DNA of 64,000 nt, taken from positions 62,001 through 126,000 of the forward strand of contig DASYBU010000016.1 of the NCBI GenBank assembly GCA_036500605.1, given 5' to 3'. Numbering within the stretch: position 1 is the first letter of the stretch; each line of letters starts with the position of its first letter. The notes below the pieces were generated by a model. It did not search any database. It was not told where the DNA came from and saw only the letters and a list, made by a program, of their open reading frames with translations. Made by a program: the position numbers and the translations under genes. The stretch is from JAFALK01 sp036500605 (GTDB lineage Bacteria > Pseudomonadota > Gammaproteobacteria > Burkholderiales > Burkholderiaceae_C). Shown here piece by piece: positions 1-8,357 of the stretch.

Positions 1-71
1 AGATCGCCGATGAAGGCGAGCGCGAGCATGGCGTCGTGGACGGCGATGCGGGTGGCGGGCGAGGGGTTCAT
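1..71 (-). CDS. 5' end of an unidentified minus-strand gene, cut by the window start
   Basis: An open frame reads leftward from an ATG at 71 and leaves the window after 23 codons, starting MNPSPATRIAVHDAM. The TR-x-A-x-x-DA-x-LAL spacing resembles the first helix of TetR-type regulators, and a TetR-style palindrome lies just upstream, but 23 residues cannot identify a family. No convincing Shine-Dalgarno sequence precedes the ATG. It is divergent from the hydrolase gene at 183. Confidence 0.35.
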   Translation of the reverse strand, partial: MNPSPATRIAVHDAMLALAFIGD

Positions 72-92
72 GACGGCAGGAGGAGTCGGGGG

Positions 93-108
93 TCGGTCAA
101 TCGACCGA
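93..108. promoter_or_regulatory. perfect palindrome between divergent genes, candidate operator
   Basis: TCGGTC and GACCGA flank a 4-bp centre (AATC) in the 111-bp gap between the partial leftward gene and the secreted hydrolase. The symmetry and location suit a repressor site controlling one or both genes. No regulator is proven; the partial gene to the left is the obvious candidate. Confidence 0.4.
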
Positions 109-182
109 TACCGCGCGCGGGCCTGATTTTCGACACTGTGGTCACGCGCTCAGAAGGCGTCAACTTTATAGGAGAACCCACC

Positions 183-959
183 ATGAACCGCATCCGTCAC
201 ACTCTCTCGTCGATCGCCCTCGGCGCCAGCCTGCTGGCCGGCGCTCATGCCGCGACCGCCGCCCCCGCGGGCGAACTTCCCTCGGTCGTCATCGTCCACG
301 GCGCCTTTGCCGATGGTTCCGACTGGGCCAAGGTGATCCCTTTGCTGCAGGCCAATGGCATCCAGGTCACCGCCGTGCAGAACGGTCTTGAGTCGCTGGC
401 CGGCGATGTGGCCACCACGCGCCGCGTGATCGACAACCAGAAGGGCAAGGTCGTGCTGGTCGGCCATTCCTGGGGCGGCACGGTGATCACCGATGCGGGC
501 CAGGACGACAAGGTCGCGGCGCTGGTCTACGTGGCCGCCTTCGCGCTCGATGCGGGCCAGTCGACCGGCGAGTCCGGCCAGGGCTTCCCGACGCCTCCCG
601 GCATCACGAAGCTTGTCGCTGATTCAAAGGGTTATCTGTCGCTGCCGCCAGCCGCCCTGGCCGAGAACTTTGCGCAGGATGTGCCTGCCGCACAAGCTGC
701 CGTGATGGCCGCGACACAAGGCCCGATCCAGGCCAGCGCGTTTGGCGAGAAGGTCAGCGGCGCCGCGTGGAAGACGCGTCCGTCCTGGTACATCGTCAGC
801 GCCAACGACCGCATGATCTCGCCCGAACAGGAACGTGCGATGGCCAGGAAGATCGGCGCCACCGTGACGACGCTGCCCACGAGTCACGTACCCCAGCAAT
901 CGCGCCCGGAAGATGTGGCGGCGGTGATCATCTCGGCGGTGAATGCGGTGGCGAAGTAA
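183..959 (+). CDS. secreted alpha/beta hydrolase
   Basis: A 258-residue alpha/beta-hydrolase-fold protein. The first 26 residues form a signal peptide (basic start, hydrophobic run, AHAATAA cleavage region), so it should act in the periplasm or outside. The nucleophile elbow GHSWGG puts the catalytic serine at about residue 96. An Asp in SANDRM and a His in TSHVPQQ near the end complete the likely triad. The HGAF motif near residue 39 fits the oxyanion hole. The ATG at 183 is chosen over an upstream in-frame ATG because it starts the signal peptide and follows AGGAG. Substrate unknown; esterase and small-molecule hydrolase are both possible. Divergent from the partial gene at the left edge. 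Confidence 0.85.
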   Translation: MNRIRHTLSSIALGASLLAGAHAATAAPAGELPSVVIVHGAFADGSDWAKVIPLLQANGIQVTAVQNGLESLAGDVATTRRVIDNQKGKVVLVGHSWGGTVITDAGQDDKVAALVYVAAFALDAGQSTGESGQGFPTPPGITKLVADSKGYLSLPPAALAENFAQDVPAAQAAVMAATQGPIQASAFGEKVSGAAWKTRPSWYIVSANDRMISPEQERAMARKIGATVTTLPTSHVPQQSRPEDVAAVIISAVNAVAK

Positions 960-989
960 GGCCTGGTTCAGGTGCGGCCACTTCGGGCT

Positions 990-1646
990 TCAGGCCCCCT
1001 TGCTGCCGCGCTTGAACACCGCCAGTTGCGCCTCGAACGCCCGCTTGAAAGCGGGCCTCTCTTCGCCGCGAGCCACATAGGCGCTCAGGTTCGGATACTC
1101 ATCCACCACGCCCAGGCCCTTGGCCCGGAACAGCACGCCGATCATCAGCAGATCGCCGGCGGTGAAGTCTTCCCCTTCGAGCCATTGCGCATCACCGAGT
1201 CGGCGCGAGAGTTCGCCCAGCGTTTTGCGGGCACGCTCAAAAGCCAGCGGCAGGCGTTGCTCGTACCAAGGCTTGTCGCGCTCGAAAATCTTCGCGACGG
1301 CGAGCTCCACCAGCGGCGGCTCCACCGTGTTGAGCGCCGCGAACATCCAGGTGATCGCGCGTGCTCGTGCGTTGGCATCGACCGGCAGCAGCAGGCCATG
1401 CCGCTCGGCGACATGCAGGACGATCGAGCCCGACTCGAACAGGGCGAGCCCGTCTTCCTCATAGGTCGGGATCTGCCCAAAGGGATGCAGCGCCAGGTGC
1501 GCGGGCTGCTTCATCTGCTCGAACGACATGAGACGCACGTCGTAGGGCTGGCCGATCTCCTCGAGCGCCCAGCGCACGCGCATGTCGCGCGCGAGGCCGC
1601 GGCCGCGGTCGGGGGAGTGTTCAAAGGCGGTGATGGTGGGCGTCAT
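990..1646 (-). CDS. glutathione S-transferase family protein
   Basis: 218 residues with the two-domain cytosolic GST layout. The N-terminal thioredoxin-like part runs to about residue 85 and has the FGQIPTYEEDG cis-proline loop followed by ESGSIVLHVAE, the glutathione gamma-glutamyl site. The all-helical C-terminal part carries the N-capping region LEGEDFTAGDLLMIGVLF near residues 155-172. It is cytoplasmic and probably conjugates or reduces small electrophiles; the substrate cannot be read from sequence. It converges on the hydrolase gene and is followed upstream on the same strand by a solute-binding protein gene, with no evident functional link. Confidence 0.85.
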   Translation of the reverse strand: MTPTITAFEHSPDRGRGLARDMRVRWALEEIGQPYDVRLMSFEQMKQPAHLALHPFGQIPTYEEDGLALFESGSIVLHVAERHGLLLPVDANARARAITWMFAALNTVEPPLVELAVAKIFERDKPWYEQRLPLAFERARKTLGELSRRLGDAQWLEGEDFTAGDLLMIGVLFRAKGLGVVDEYPNLSAYVARGEERPAFKRAFEAQLAVFKRGSKGA

Positions 1647-1677
1647 GGCCGCAGTATTGCGCGAGGGCGATCGGCAT

Positions 1678-2409
1678 TCAAGGTCTGGCCTTGCCGTCCC
1701 TGCCGCGCAACTGCTGAATCGCCTGGTTGATCCGCGCCATCACATCGGGATGCGCCTGAATGAATTTGCGGGAGACGTAGATGCCGAAGGGCTGCTTGAT
1801 CTCGCTCTCGGTCGTGTAGGTGCCGAGGCTGCGCGAGGTCGATTGCACGGCGTTCTGGAACACCAACTCGGGCATCAGCGCGGCGTCGAGCCGTTCCAGA
1901 TCCAGCATGGCGAGCAGCGAGGCGCTGGTGGTGGCCGTGCCGGTGATGTTGTAGCCGTGGCCCTTCAGCCAGGAATGCGGGTTGGTGTTGAGCATCACGC
2001 CCACATGGGCCTTCCGCTTGAAATCTTCGTTAGCGGCTCGCCAGGACGAAGCTTTGCGCGTGACCCAGACCCAGTTGTTGACGGTGACCGCATCGGACAG
2101 CTCGGCAATCGCGTCGCGCTCGCTGTTCCTGGAGCCCAGGAAGAAGCCGTCGATCGTGCCTTCCTTGATCTGCTGGATGCAGCGGCCGTAGTTGGGTACG
2201 ACCTGGACGACCATCGTCATGCCGGCCTTCTTCAGGATCTCACGGACGGTTTCGATCGCCGTGCCGCCGGGCTTGCCATCAACGGTGCCGGTGTAGGGCA
2301 GGTACTCGGGCACCGACAGGCGCAACTCCTGCCCGAGAGCGTCCGTGCCGGCACCGAAGGCGGTGCTCAAGAAAATCAAGGCAAGCCAGATCTTGCGCGG
2401 ATTCAGCAT
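1678..2409 (-). CDS. periplasmic solute-binding protein, amino-acid type (SBP_bac_3-like)
   Basis: 243 residues starting MLNPRKIWLALIFL, a signal peptide ending near residue 28. The mature part begins with strand LRLSVPEYLPYTGTV and then GGTAIETVREILKKAG, the usual opening of polar-amino-acid-type binding proteins. Length matches the family. The ATG at 2409 is preferred over an in-frame start 27 bases upstream because it starts the signal peptide. No permease or ATPase gene adjoins it, so it is an orphan: it may serve a distant transporter or act as a sensor. It lies downstream of the GH27 gene on the same strand, and a role in the sugar locus is not supported by its family. Confidence 0.75.
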   Translation of the reverse strand: MLNPRKIWLALIFLSTAFGAGTDALGQELRLSVPEYLPYTGTVDGKPGGTAIETVREILKKAGMTMVVQVVPNYGRCIQQIKEGTIDGFFLGSRNSERDAIAELSDAVTVNNWVWVTRKASSWRAANEDFKRKAHVGVMLNTNPHSWLKGHGYNITGTATTSASLLAMLDLERLDAALMPELVFQNAVQSTSRSLGTYTTESEIKQPFGIYVSRKFIQAHPDVMARINQAIQQLRGRDGKARP

Positions 2410-2511
2410 GGTGCGAACTATCGCCCATTCCTGCACAAGAGGCGCAGCGAAATTTTTATCTTGTGTTCAGTGAGAGTCAATGCGGCAGGCGCGGCGAAAG
2501 CAAGGCGACAG

Positions 2512-3720
2512 TCATGTCCCACCCTTTGGTGCGATACGCAGCATCATCACGCCGTGCGGTGCGACCTTGCCCTTGGCGGCGGATTGCGAGGCACCGGTCC
2601 ACAGGTTCCTGACCTCGGCTTTGGTATCGGCGGGCAGTTTGAGCTCGCCCCAGCTAACGCTCATGTCGGCCGCAGTCGTACCTCGGTTGAACAGCACCAC
2701 CGCGATATCGCCACCGGCCAGCGGCCGCGCCCAGACCTCAAGATCACCCTGCTTGCGAATGCGCTGCGCCTGCTGGCCCAGCGCGTCCTGATCGACCGCG
2801 ATCACCGCGCGGTTGCCGAGGATGCGCCGTGTGTCGGCATCCATCGCGCTCAGGTCATTGCCGGCGATCAGCGGCGCGGCCAGCATGGCCCAGAGCGAGA
2901 AATGCGCTTCGTATTCGGTGCTCGTCATGCCGCCGTTGCCGACCTCCAGCATGTCGGGATCGTTCCAGTGGTTGGGGCCGCTGTCGCGCCAGAGCTCGGC
3001 CTGCATGTCGAGGATGTCGACCATGCCGTGTGACCAGTCCTTGGCGCCGGCCCAGGCATCGCGGATATCGCCCGTGGTGCGCCACATGTGGCCGATCGTC
3101 GGCGCCCACTTGGCGGGCTGGTTGCTGCCCCATTCGCAGATCGAGAGCAGGATGTCGCGCCCCGATTCGCGCAGCGCCTTCGCCATGATCGTGTACGCGG
3201 CCTCGGCATTGCGCGGGCCGGTGTGACACCAGTCGTACTTGAGATAGTCCACACCCCAGCGCGCGTATTGCAAGGCGTCCTGGAACTCGTGGCCCGCACT
3301 GCCGGGCCGGCCGCCGCAGGTCAGCGAGCCTGCGTCGGAGTAGAGGCCAAACTTGAGGCCGCGCGAGTGCACATAGTCAGCCAGGGCCCGGATGCCGCTG
3401 GGGAAGCGCTCGGGGTCGGCCAGGATGAAGCCGTTGGCATCGCGAGACTTCTGCCAGCAGTCATCGATCACGATGTAGCGGTAGCCGGCATCGCGCAAGC
3501 CGCTATGCACAAAGGCATCGGCCTGCTTGCGCACGATTTCTTCGTTGATGTTGCAGCCGAACTTGTTCCACGAGTTCCAGCCCATCGGCGGCGTGGAAGC
3601 GAGATCGGGCTTGGGCTTGTCAAGCAACAGCGTCTCGTTCGCCTGAGCAGGCGCGGCAAGAAGGCCCCACAAGCCGAACAACAAACCAAGAACCCGCATC
3701 GAATGCACTCGAAAACTCAT
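2512..3720 (-). CDS. GH27 alpha-galactosidase, secreted
   Basis: 402 residues with a signal peptide ending at about residue 27 (APAQA). GH27 hallmarks are present: PPMGWNSWNKFGC near 45-56, YIVIDDCWQ near 82-90, YLKYDWC with the likely nucleophile Asp163, and HWNDPDMLEVGN near 251-262 that carries the acid/base Asp. A C-terminal beta-sandwich closes the chain. It should release terminal alpha-galactose from oligosaccharides. Start chosen at 3720, where GGAGACAAGACG precedes ATG. It is the last enzyme of the minus-strand sugar cluster, separated from GH5 by a palindromic repeat, so it may have its own promoter. Xyloglucan galactose is beta-linked, so this enzyme suggests a second polymer such as galactomannan. 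Confidence 0.9.
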   Translation of the reverse strand: MSFRVHSMRVLGLLFGLWGLLAAPAQANETLLLDKPKPDLASTPPMGWNSWNKFGCNINEEIVRKQADAFVHSGLRDAGYRYIVIDDCWQKSRDANGFILADPERFPSGIRALADYVHSRGLKFGLYSDAGSLTCGGRPGSAGHEFQDALQYARWGVDYLKYDWCHTGPRNAEAAYTIMAKALRESGRDILLSICEWGSNQPAKWAPTIGHMWRTTGDIRDAWAGAKDWSHGMVDILDMQAELWRDSGPNHWNDPDMLEVGNGGMTSTEYEAHFSLWAMLAAPLIAGNDLSAMDADTRRILGNRAVIAVDQDALGQQAQRIRKQGDLEVWARPLAGGDIAVVLFNRGTTAADMSVSWGELKLPADTKAEVRNLWTGASQSAAKGKVAPHGVMMLRIAPKGGT

Positions 3721-3751
3721 CGTCTTGTCTCCTCGAAGTTCATGTTTTGCA

Positions 3752-3939
3752 TTCATCACGTGCATCACGTGCATCACGTGAATCCATGTCTGTAAATGCA
3801 TTCATTGAACATGGATGAACAGGATGTACAGGATAAGAAAGAAGTCTCCTGGCTCTTGTATTCATCCTGTGCATCCTGTCCATCCATGTAGAAAATGCAT
3901 TTAACACACATGGATTCACGTGATGCACGTGATGAATAC
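3752..3939. repeat. nested palindromic repeat, 9-bp-period arms (copy A)
   Basis: Between GH27 and GH5. The outer left arm has three 9-bp units of CATCACGTG ending in CCATGT; the outer right arm is its reverse complement (ACATGGATTCACGTGATG). Inside these lie an ACAGGAT-type arm and its reverse complement built on ATCCTGTGC. The spacers both contain ATGCATT. The whole block is therefore a two-level nested palindrome. The same arm types recur at 27.8 and 30.6 kb. No open frame of note. Likely a REP/BIME-like element; any role in mRNA ends or DNA binding is untested. Confidence 0.85.
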
Positions 3940-3952
3940 GGGGCAGGCTGGG

Positions 3953-5146
3953 TCATGGTGTGCGGGTCGCGTCGACCAGGGCCTTGATGATTTCGGGGTA
4001 GGCCTGGGCGCCGGTCGCGCGATCGAAGAGGCCCGAGCTGTGATTGCTGCTCGGCACGCCGGCATCCCAGTAGACCGGCACCATGCCATGCGTCCAGGCC
4101 GAGCGGGCGATGTAGCGGTCCCAGGCCAGGCGGTAGGCCTCGGCGCCGCTGAACTCGGTGCGGCGCATGGCCGAGAACTCGCCCAGGATCACCGGGATGC
4201 CCTTGTCCACGAAGTGCGTCTTCATCTTGTTGAACTGCGCGTCCACATACGCTTCGTTGGCCCAGGTCTCGGTGGCCTTGGGATCGGTGGCGGTAGCGCC
4301 CCATTGCCAGATCGTGCTCTTGTCATTGATCGTGAAATCGTAGGGATCGTAGAAATGCACCTCCATCATCAGCCGGTCCTTGGCCGTGTCGGTGGGCATC
4401 ACGGCGAAGTTCACGGTGTGGTCGATATTGGTGTTGAAGCCCTGCACGATCAGATGGCGCACGGCGTTGTTGCCGCCGGTGGCGCGCACCGTGTTCACGA
4501 AGATCTGGTTGAAGCCGTTTTGCACGGCGATGTACTCGGGCTTGGGCGTGCCGTAGTCGCCTTCGACCATCACCTCGTTGGTGCCGGCGAAGAGCAGGGT
4601 GTCGTCATAAGACTTGAACTGCGTGGCAATCTGCGTCCAGAACTTGGCGAGCCGCGCATCGGCCACGGACTGCGCCGCGTAGGTCGGCTGCAGCCAGCCG
4701 CCGTCCCAATGCACGTTGATGAGGGTGTAGAGCCCGGCCTTGTGGGCCTCGTCCACCACCTCGGTCACGCGGGCCAGCCAGGCGGCGCTGATGTTGTCGT
4801 TGGCATCGGCGTACTGCTTCCAGGAAATCGGGATGCGGATCGTCTTGAAGCCGGCAGCCTTGACCGCGTCGAGCAGCGCCTGCGTGGTCTTGGCATTGCC
4901 CCAGGCGGTCTCGCTGCCGGCGGCCTCCAGCGCATTGCCGAGGTTCCAGCCCGCGCCCATCTGTTGCGAGAGCTGCAGGCTGCTGAGCGCGCGCATGCCG
5001 GTGGTGGTGGCCTGCGGGGCTTGCTGCGGTGTGGTGGCTGCGGCGGCCGCTGTGGCCGTGCTGCCGCTACCGCCGCCGCAGCTTGGCGTGCAGAGCGACA
5101 AGCCCAGCAGGAAGGCGATCAGGTATCGGCTCATGTGTTTGCTCAT
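3953..5146 (-). CDS. GH5 endo-beta-glucanase / xyloglucanase, probable lipoprotein
   Basis: 397 residues. The N-terminus has a hydrophobic signal and a cysteine (Cys23) followed by GGGSGS and an Ala/Thr-rich linker, so it is likely a lipid-anchored enzyme, although the residues before the Cys are not a textbook lipobox. The catalytic domain opens GAGWNLGNALEA (about 64-75). The acid/base is Glu191 in GTNE and the nucleophile is Glu323 in ILGEFSA. This pattern is typical of GH5 subfamily 4, which includes xyloglucanases and endoglucanases; the subfamily call is from memory. The start overlaps the stop of the GH39 gene by 4 bases (ATGA), so the two are translationally coupled. Confidence 0.88.
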   Translation of the reverse strand: MSKHMSRYLIAFLLGLSLCTPSCGGGSGSTATAAAAATTPQQAPQATTTGMRALSSLQLSQQMGAGWNLGNALEAAGSETAWGNAKTTQALLDAVKAAGFKTIRIPISWKQYADANDNISAAWLARVTEVVDEAHKAGLYTLINVHWDGGWLQPTYAAQSVADARLAKFWTQIATQFKSYDDTLLFAGTNEVMVEGDYGTPKPEYIAVQNGFNQIFVNTVRATGGNNAVRHLIVQGFNTNIDHTVNFAVMPTDTAKDRLMMEVHFYDPYDFTINDKSTIWQWGATATDPKATETWANEAYVDAQFNKMKTHFVDKGIPVILGEFSAMRRTEFSGAEAYRLAWDRYIARSAWTHGMVPVYWDAGVPSSNHSSGLFDRATGAQAYPEIIKALVDATRTP

Positions 5147-6765
5147 GCGCGCTCACCTTGACCGCCGACCGGCTCCAGGCTCAGCAACACCACATCGTGC
5201 GTGCGCAGGTCCAGCGCGAGGCTGGCCTTGCCGTCGGCGCCGACCCGCAACTCGGCCAGCGGCTTGGGCGCATCGGTGGTGAGCGCCTGCAGCGCGGCGA
5301 GTTGCTTCGCATCGAGTTGCTTGGGCGAGCCCATCTCCAGATAGGCCGTGTGAGCGTCATTGGCGTGATAGCCGGTGCGGCGTTGCTGCACACGGTAGCG
5401 CCCCGGCGCCAGATGGCTCAGGTGAACCTGCACGGTGCCCGCGGCTTTGGCCGGCTGCGGCTTGCCGAAGTAGGAGCGGTTGCTGACGGTCTGCGCCGGC
5501 GCGCGCCAATCCCAGACCAGCAACTGGATCTTGCCGCCATCCGTCGTGGCCAGGCTGTCCATGTCGCTGCTCGGAATCTCGTGGCCCTGCAAGGCCGCCA
5601 GATACTTGTAGGCAAACCAGACCGGCTTGCGCACGCCTTCGCGCGTCATGAGGCCGAAACCGCCGTGGAAGGGTGCATCGGGCGGGCCGGGCTCCTCGAA
5701 CAGATCGGTGTAGGTCCAGTAGCTCATCGACTGGGCTAACCCACGAGTTCGACGCAGCTTGTTCAGCACATAGGCGGCGCTCATGTAGGAGTCGTGCACC
5801 TTGTCGCGCGGGTTGTAGCTGGTGCTCCATTCGGTGAAGAACAGCGGGATGCCCGGCAGGTGCGAGGCCTCGATCTGCGCGCGCACATGGCGCACATCGC
5901 CGACGATCGCGTCGGGGTCGGCGCTGAGCCAGGTGTCTTCCTTGCCTTGCTCGTCAAGAAAGCCGCCGTTCACGCCGTAGGTGTGCGTGGTGATGAAATC
6001 GACCGGTGTGCCGGTCGCCTTGGCGTGCGCCAGGAACTCGGGCACCCAGGCCGCGCCGGCGGTGGAGGGGCCGCCCACGCGCAACTGCGGATCAATCGCC
6101 TTGATCGCGTGCGCCGTGCGTTCGTACAGCTCGAAATAGGCCTTGCGATCGGCGCCTTCCCAGAAGCCATCGAGGTTGGGCTCGTTCCAGACCTCGAAGT
6201 ACCACTGCCGCACTTCGGCCGCGCCATAGCGTTGCAGCAGGTGCTGGATGAAAGCATTGATCAGCTCGACCCAGCCTTCGGGCTGGGGATGCGAGGTGTT
6301 GCCCTTCCAGTAGAAGATCGTCTGCTTCGAGGTGGCCAGCGCCTCGGGCGTGAAACCTAACTCCACGAAGGGGCGGATGCGCCGGGCCAGCAGATCGTCG
6401 TAGAGCTTGTCGATCAGCGTGAAGTCGAACACCAGGCGCGCAGCCGTGCCTTCACCTTCGCGCCGCACGGTCTTCAGCACGTCATGGAAGATCGCATGGA
6501 AGCGCAGGTAGCGAAAGCCCAGCTCGTCGACCGCCGTCTTGAGCTGCGCCTGGCAGTCGTCGCGGATCAGCGTGCCGGGGTAGTCGGAGCCCACGCAATG
6601 GTCGAAGAAACGGTCGAGCGGCGTGGTCGCGCCTTGCAGGTCGAGCTCGATCTGGCGCGGGCCGGGAGCGGGAGCGGGAGCGGGATTGAAGCCCAGCACG
6701 CCGCCTGACAGAGGCAGGGTGGCGGCGGCGAGCAGTTGGCGGCGGCGGAGCTTGGGCAACATCAT
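5143..6765 (-). CDS. GH39 beta-xylosidase-type glycoside hydrolase
   Basis: 540 residues with a twin-arginine-like start (RRRQLLAAATLPLSGG) and a Pro/Ala repeat before the mature part, so exported. The catalytic domain shows WNEPN with acid/base Glu195 and FFTEWSTSY with nucleophile Glu312, matching GH39. GH39 proteins are known as beta-xylosidases or alpha-iduronidases; in this context removal of xylose or a xylosyl branch is the reasonable guess. A beta-sandwich follows from about residue 400. It overlaps the GH43 gene by 4 bases at its start and the GH5 gene by 4 bases at its end. Confidence 0.88.
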   Translation of the reverse strand: MMLPKLRRRQLLAAATLPLSGGVLGFNPAPAPAPGPRQIELDLQGATTPLDRFFDHCVGSDYPGTLIRDDCQAQLKTAVDELGFRYLRFHAIFHDVLKTVRREGEGTAARLVFDFTLIDKLYDDLLARRIRPFVELGFTPEALATSKQTIFYWKGNTSHPQPEGWVELINAFIQHLLQRYGAAEVRQWYFEVWNEPNLDGFWEGADRKAYFELYERTAHAIKAIDPQLRVGGPSTAGAAWVPEFLAHAKATGTPVDFITTHTYGVNGGFLDEQGKEDTWLSADPDAIVGDVRHVRAQIEASHLPGIPLFFTEWSTSYNPRDKVHDSYMSAAYVLNKLRRTRGLAQSMSYWTYTDLFEEPGPPDAPFHGGFGLMTREGVRKPVWFAYKYLAALQGHEIPSSDMDSLATTDGGKIQLLVWDWRAPAQTVSNRSYFGKPQPAKAAGTVQVHLSHLAPGRYRVQQRRTGYHANDAHTAYLEMGSPKQLDAKQLAALQALTTDAPKPLAELRVGADGKASLALDLRTHDVVLLSLEPVGGQGERA

Positions 6766-8357
6766 GATTCCTGCAGTCCTCGATAGATGAAATTACGGGC
6801 GCGCAGTTCGCCGGGTCCTGCGCAGAACAGGCCCAGGCGCAGGCTGCGAAAGCCGCCGAACACGTTGTGATGGAAGCCCGAGACCTCCATCTGCCAAGGG
6901 TGCTGGGTCCAGGCCTTGCCATCGTGGGAGTAATGGAAGGTGACGACGTTGTCGCGGTTGGTGAGCCGCAGATGGACCGTGCGTGTCGCCATGTTCTCGC
7001 GCATCCAACGCTGCTCCTGGCCGTAGCCGTAGGTCAGCATCTGCGTGGTGCTGAAGCCGATGCCGACATGGCCGCGTTCGTCGTAGAACAGGGTCAGGCC
7101 GCCGTGGGCATCGCCCGTGATCTCGAGCTCGACCGAAGCCTCGTAGCTGCGATCGCCGGGGATGCAGGTGAGCGGCGAGCAATCGGCGAGCGCACTGCCC
7201 TTGCCGCGCAGCAGCAGGCTGCGGTCGGCGAAGCGCAGGCGCGTGGCGTCTTCGGCTGCGGGCGCATGCAAGCTCCACTGCAGACCGAGCTTGTCACCGG
7301 AGAAATCATCCGAGAGCGGCAAGCCTGCCACCACGGCGCTGCCGCCGCGCGGTTTGGGCAAAGGGCTGGCCAGCGTGCCGCCCTTGGCGCGGAACCAGCC
7401 GTCGCGCGTCCACTCGATCGGCTCCAGCAGCGTCTGGCGGCCCAGCGTTCTGAAGCCGTTTTCATAGCCGTGATAGACCATCCACCAATCACCGGCCGGC
7501 CCCTCGACCACGCTGGCGTGGCCGCGGGACCACCAGGGCTCGTCGGCGCTGCGCGTGCGCACGATCGGGTTGTGCGGGCAATGTTCCCAGGGGCCGTGGA
7601 TGGACCGCGAGCGCGCCAGCGTCACCATATGGCTCGTCGGTGGCCCGGCCGTGCCGCCAAGCGCCGAGACCAGGTAGAACCACTCGCCGCGCCGGAACAG
7701 CTTGGGGCCTTCGGGCGCGTACATCTCGACGACCCAATCGGACGGATATCGCCACGGCGTCCAGGCCGGCTCCAGGGGGCCTGCGGTCGAGAGGCCATCG
7801 TCAGCGAGGCGCACGCGGCGGCCACCGTTCACGAAAAGATAGCGGTGGCCGTCTTCGCCCACGGCGTGGCCGGGGTCGATGCAGCCGGGGATGCCGAGGT
7901 CGACAGGCGCGCTCCACTGGCCCTCGATCTTGTCGGCATGGATCACATAGATCGCCGTGCGCGTGGGCTGCAGCACCGGGATGTAGATGAAGTAGCGGCC
8001 GGCGTGCTTGACCAGGTCCATCGCCCAGACGGTGCCGATGTTGTCCTGCAGCGCGGCGCAGACGGGCGCCCAGCTGACGAGATCCTTTGAGTGCCAGATC
8101 ACGGCGCCCGGATAGGCGTCGAAGGACGAGAAGCTCATGTAGTAATCGGCGCCGTCCTTCAGCACCGTCGGGTCGGCATGGTCGCCGGCCACGATCGGGT
8201 TGCGGAAGCTGCCGTTGCCGAGATCGGCCTTGCGCTGGCCCTCGATGCCGACGCCGAAGTTCGGCTTCTGCGCGGCCATGGCATCCAGCGGAGCCGCCGC
8301 CACGACGAGGGCGCTCTTGAGGGCCTGCCTGCGCGAGGTTGGGCTGCTCATGCTCAT
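6762..8357 (-). CDS. GH43 beta-xylosidase / alpha-arabinofuranosidase with C-terminal beta-sandwich
   Basis: 531 residues. The start at 8357 overlaps the symporter stop as ATGA; a second ATG lies two codons inside. The N-terminus has an RRQALKSALVV export signal. The five-bladed propeller carries the GH43 triad: Asp62 in HADPTVL (base), Asp161 in GCIDPGHAV (pKa modulator) and Glu216 in APEGPKLF (acid). From about residue 340 a second beta-sandwich follows, as in GH43 members with a DUF1349-like or GH43_C2 domain. It should remove xylose or arabinose from side chains. The open frame continues far upstream inside the symporter gene, but that part is noise. Confidence 0.87.
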   Translation of the reverse strand: MSMSSPTSRRQALKSALVVAAAPLDAMAAQKPNFGVGIEGQRKADLGNGSFRNPIVAGDHADPTVLKDGADYYMSFSSFDAYPGAVIWHSKDLVSWAPVCAALQDNIGTVWAMDLVKHAGRYFIYIPVLQPTRTAIYVIHADKIEGQWSAPVDLGIPGCIDPGHAVGEDGHRYLFVNGGRRVRLADDGLSTAGPLEPAWTPWRYPSDWVVEMYAPEGPKLFRRGEWFYLVSALGGTAGPPTSHMVTLARSRSIHGPWEHCPHNPIVRTRSADEPWWSRGHASVVEGPAGDWWMVYHGYENGFRTLGRQTLLEPIEWTRDGWFRAKGGTLASPLPKPRGGSAVVAGLPLSDDFSGDKLGLQWSLHAPAAEDATRLRFADRSLLLRGKGSALADCSPLTCIPGDRSYEASVELEITGDAHGGLTLFYDERGHVGIGFSTTQMLTYGYGQEQRWMRENMATRTVHLRLTNRDNVVTFHYSHDGKAWTQHPWQMEVSGFHHNVFGGFRSLRLGLFCAGPGELRARNFIYRGLQES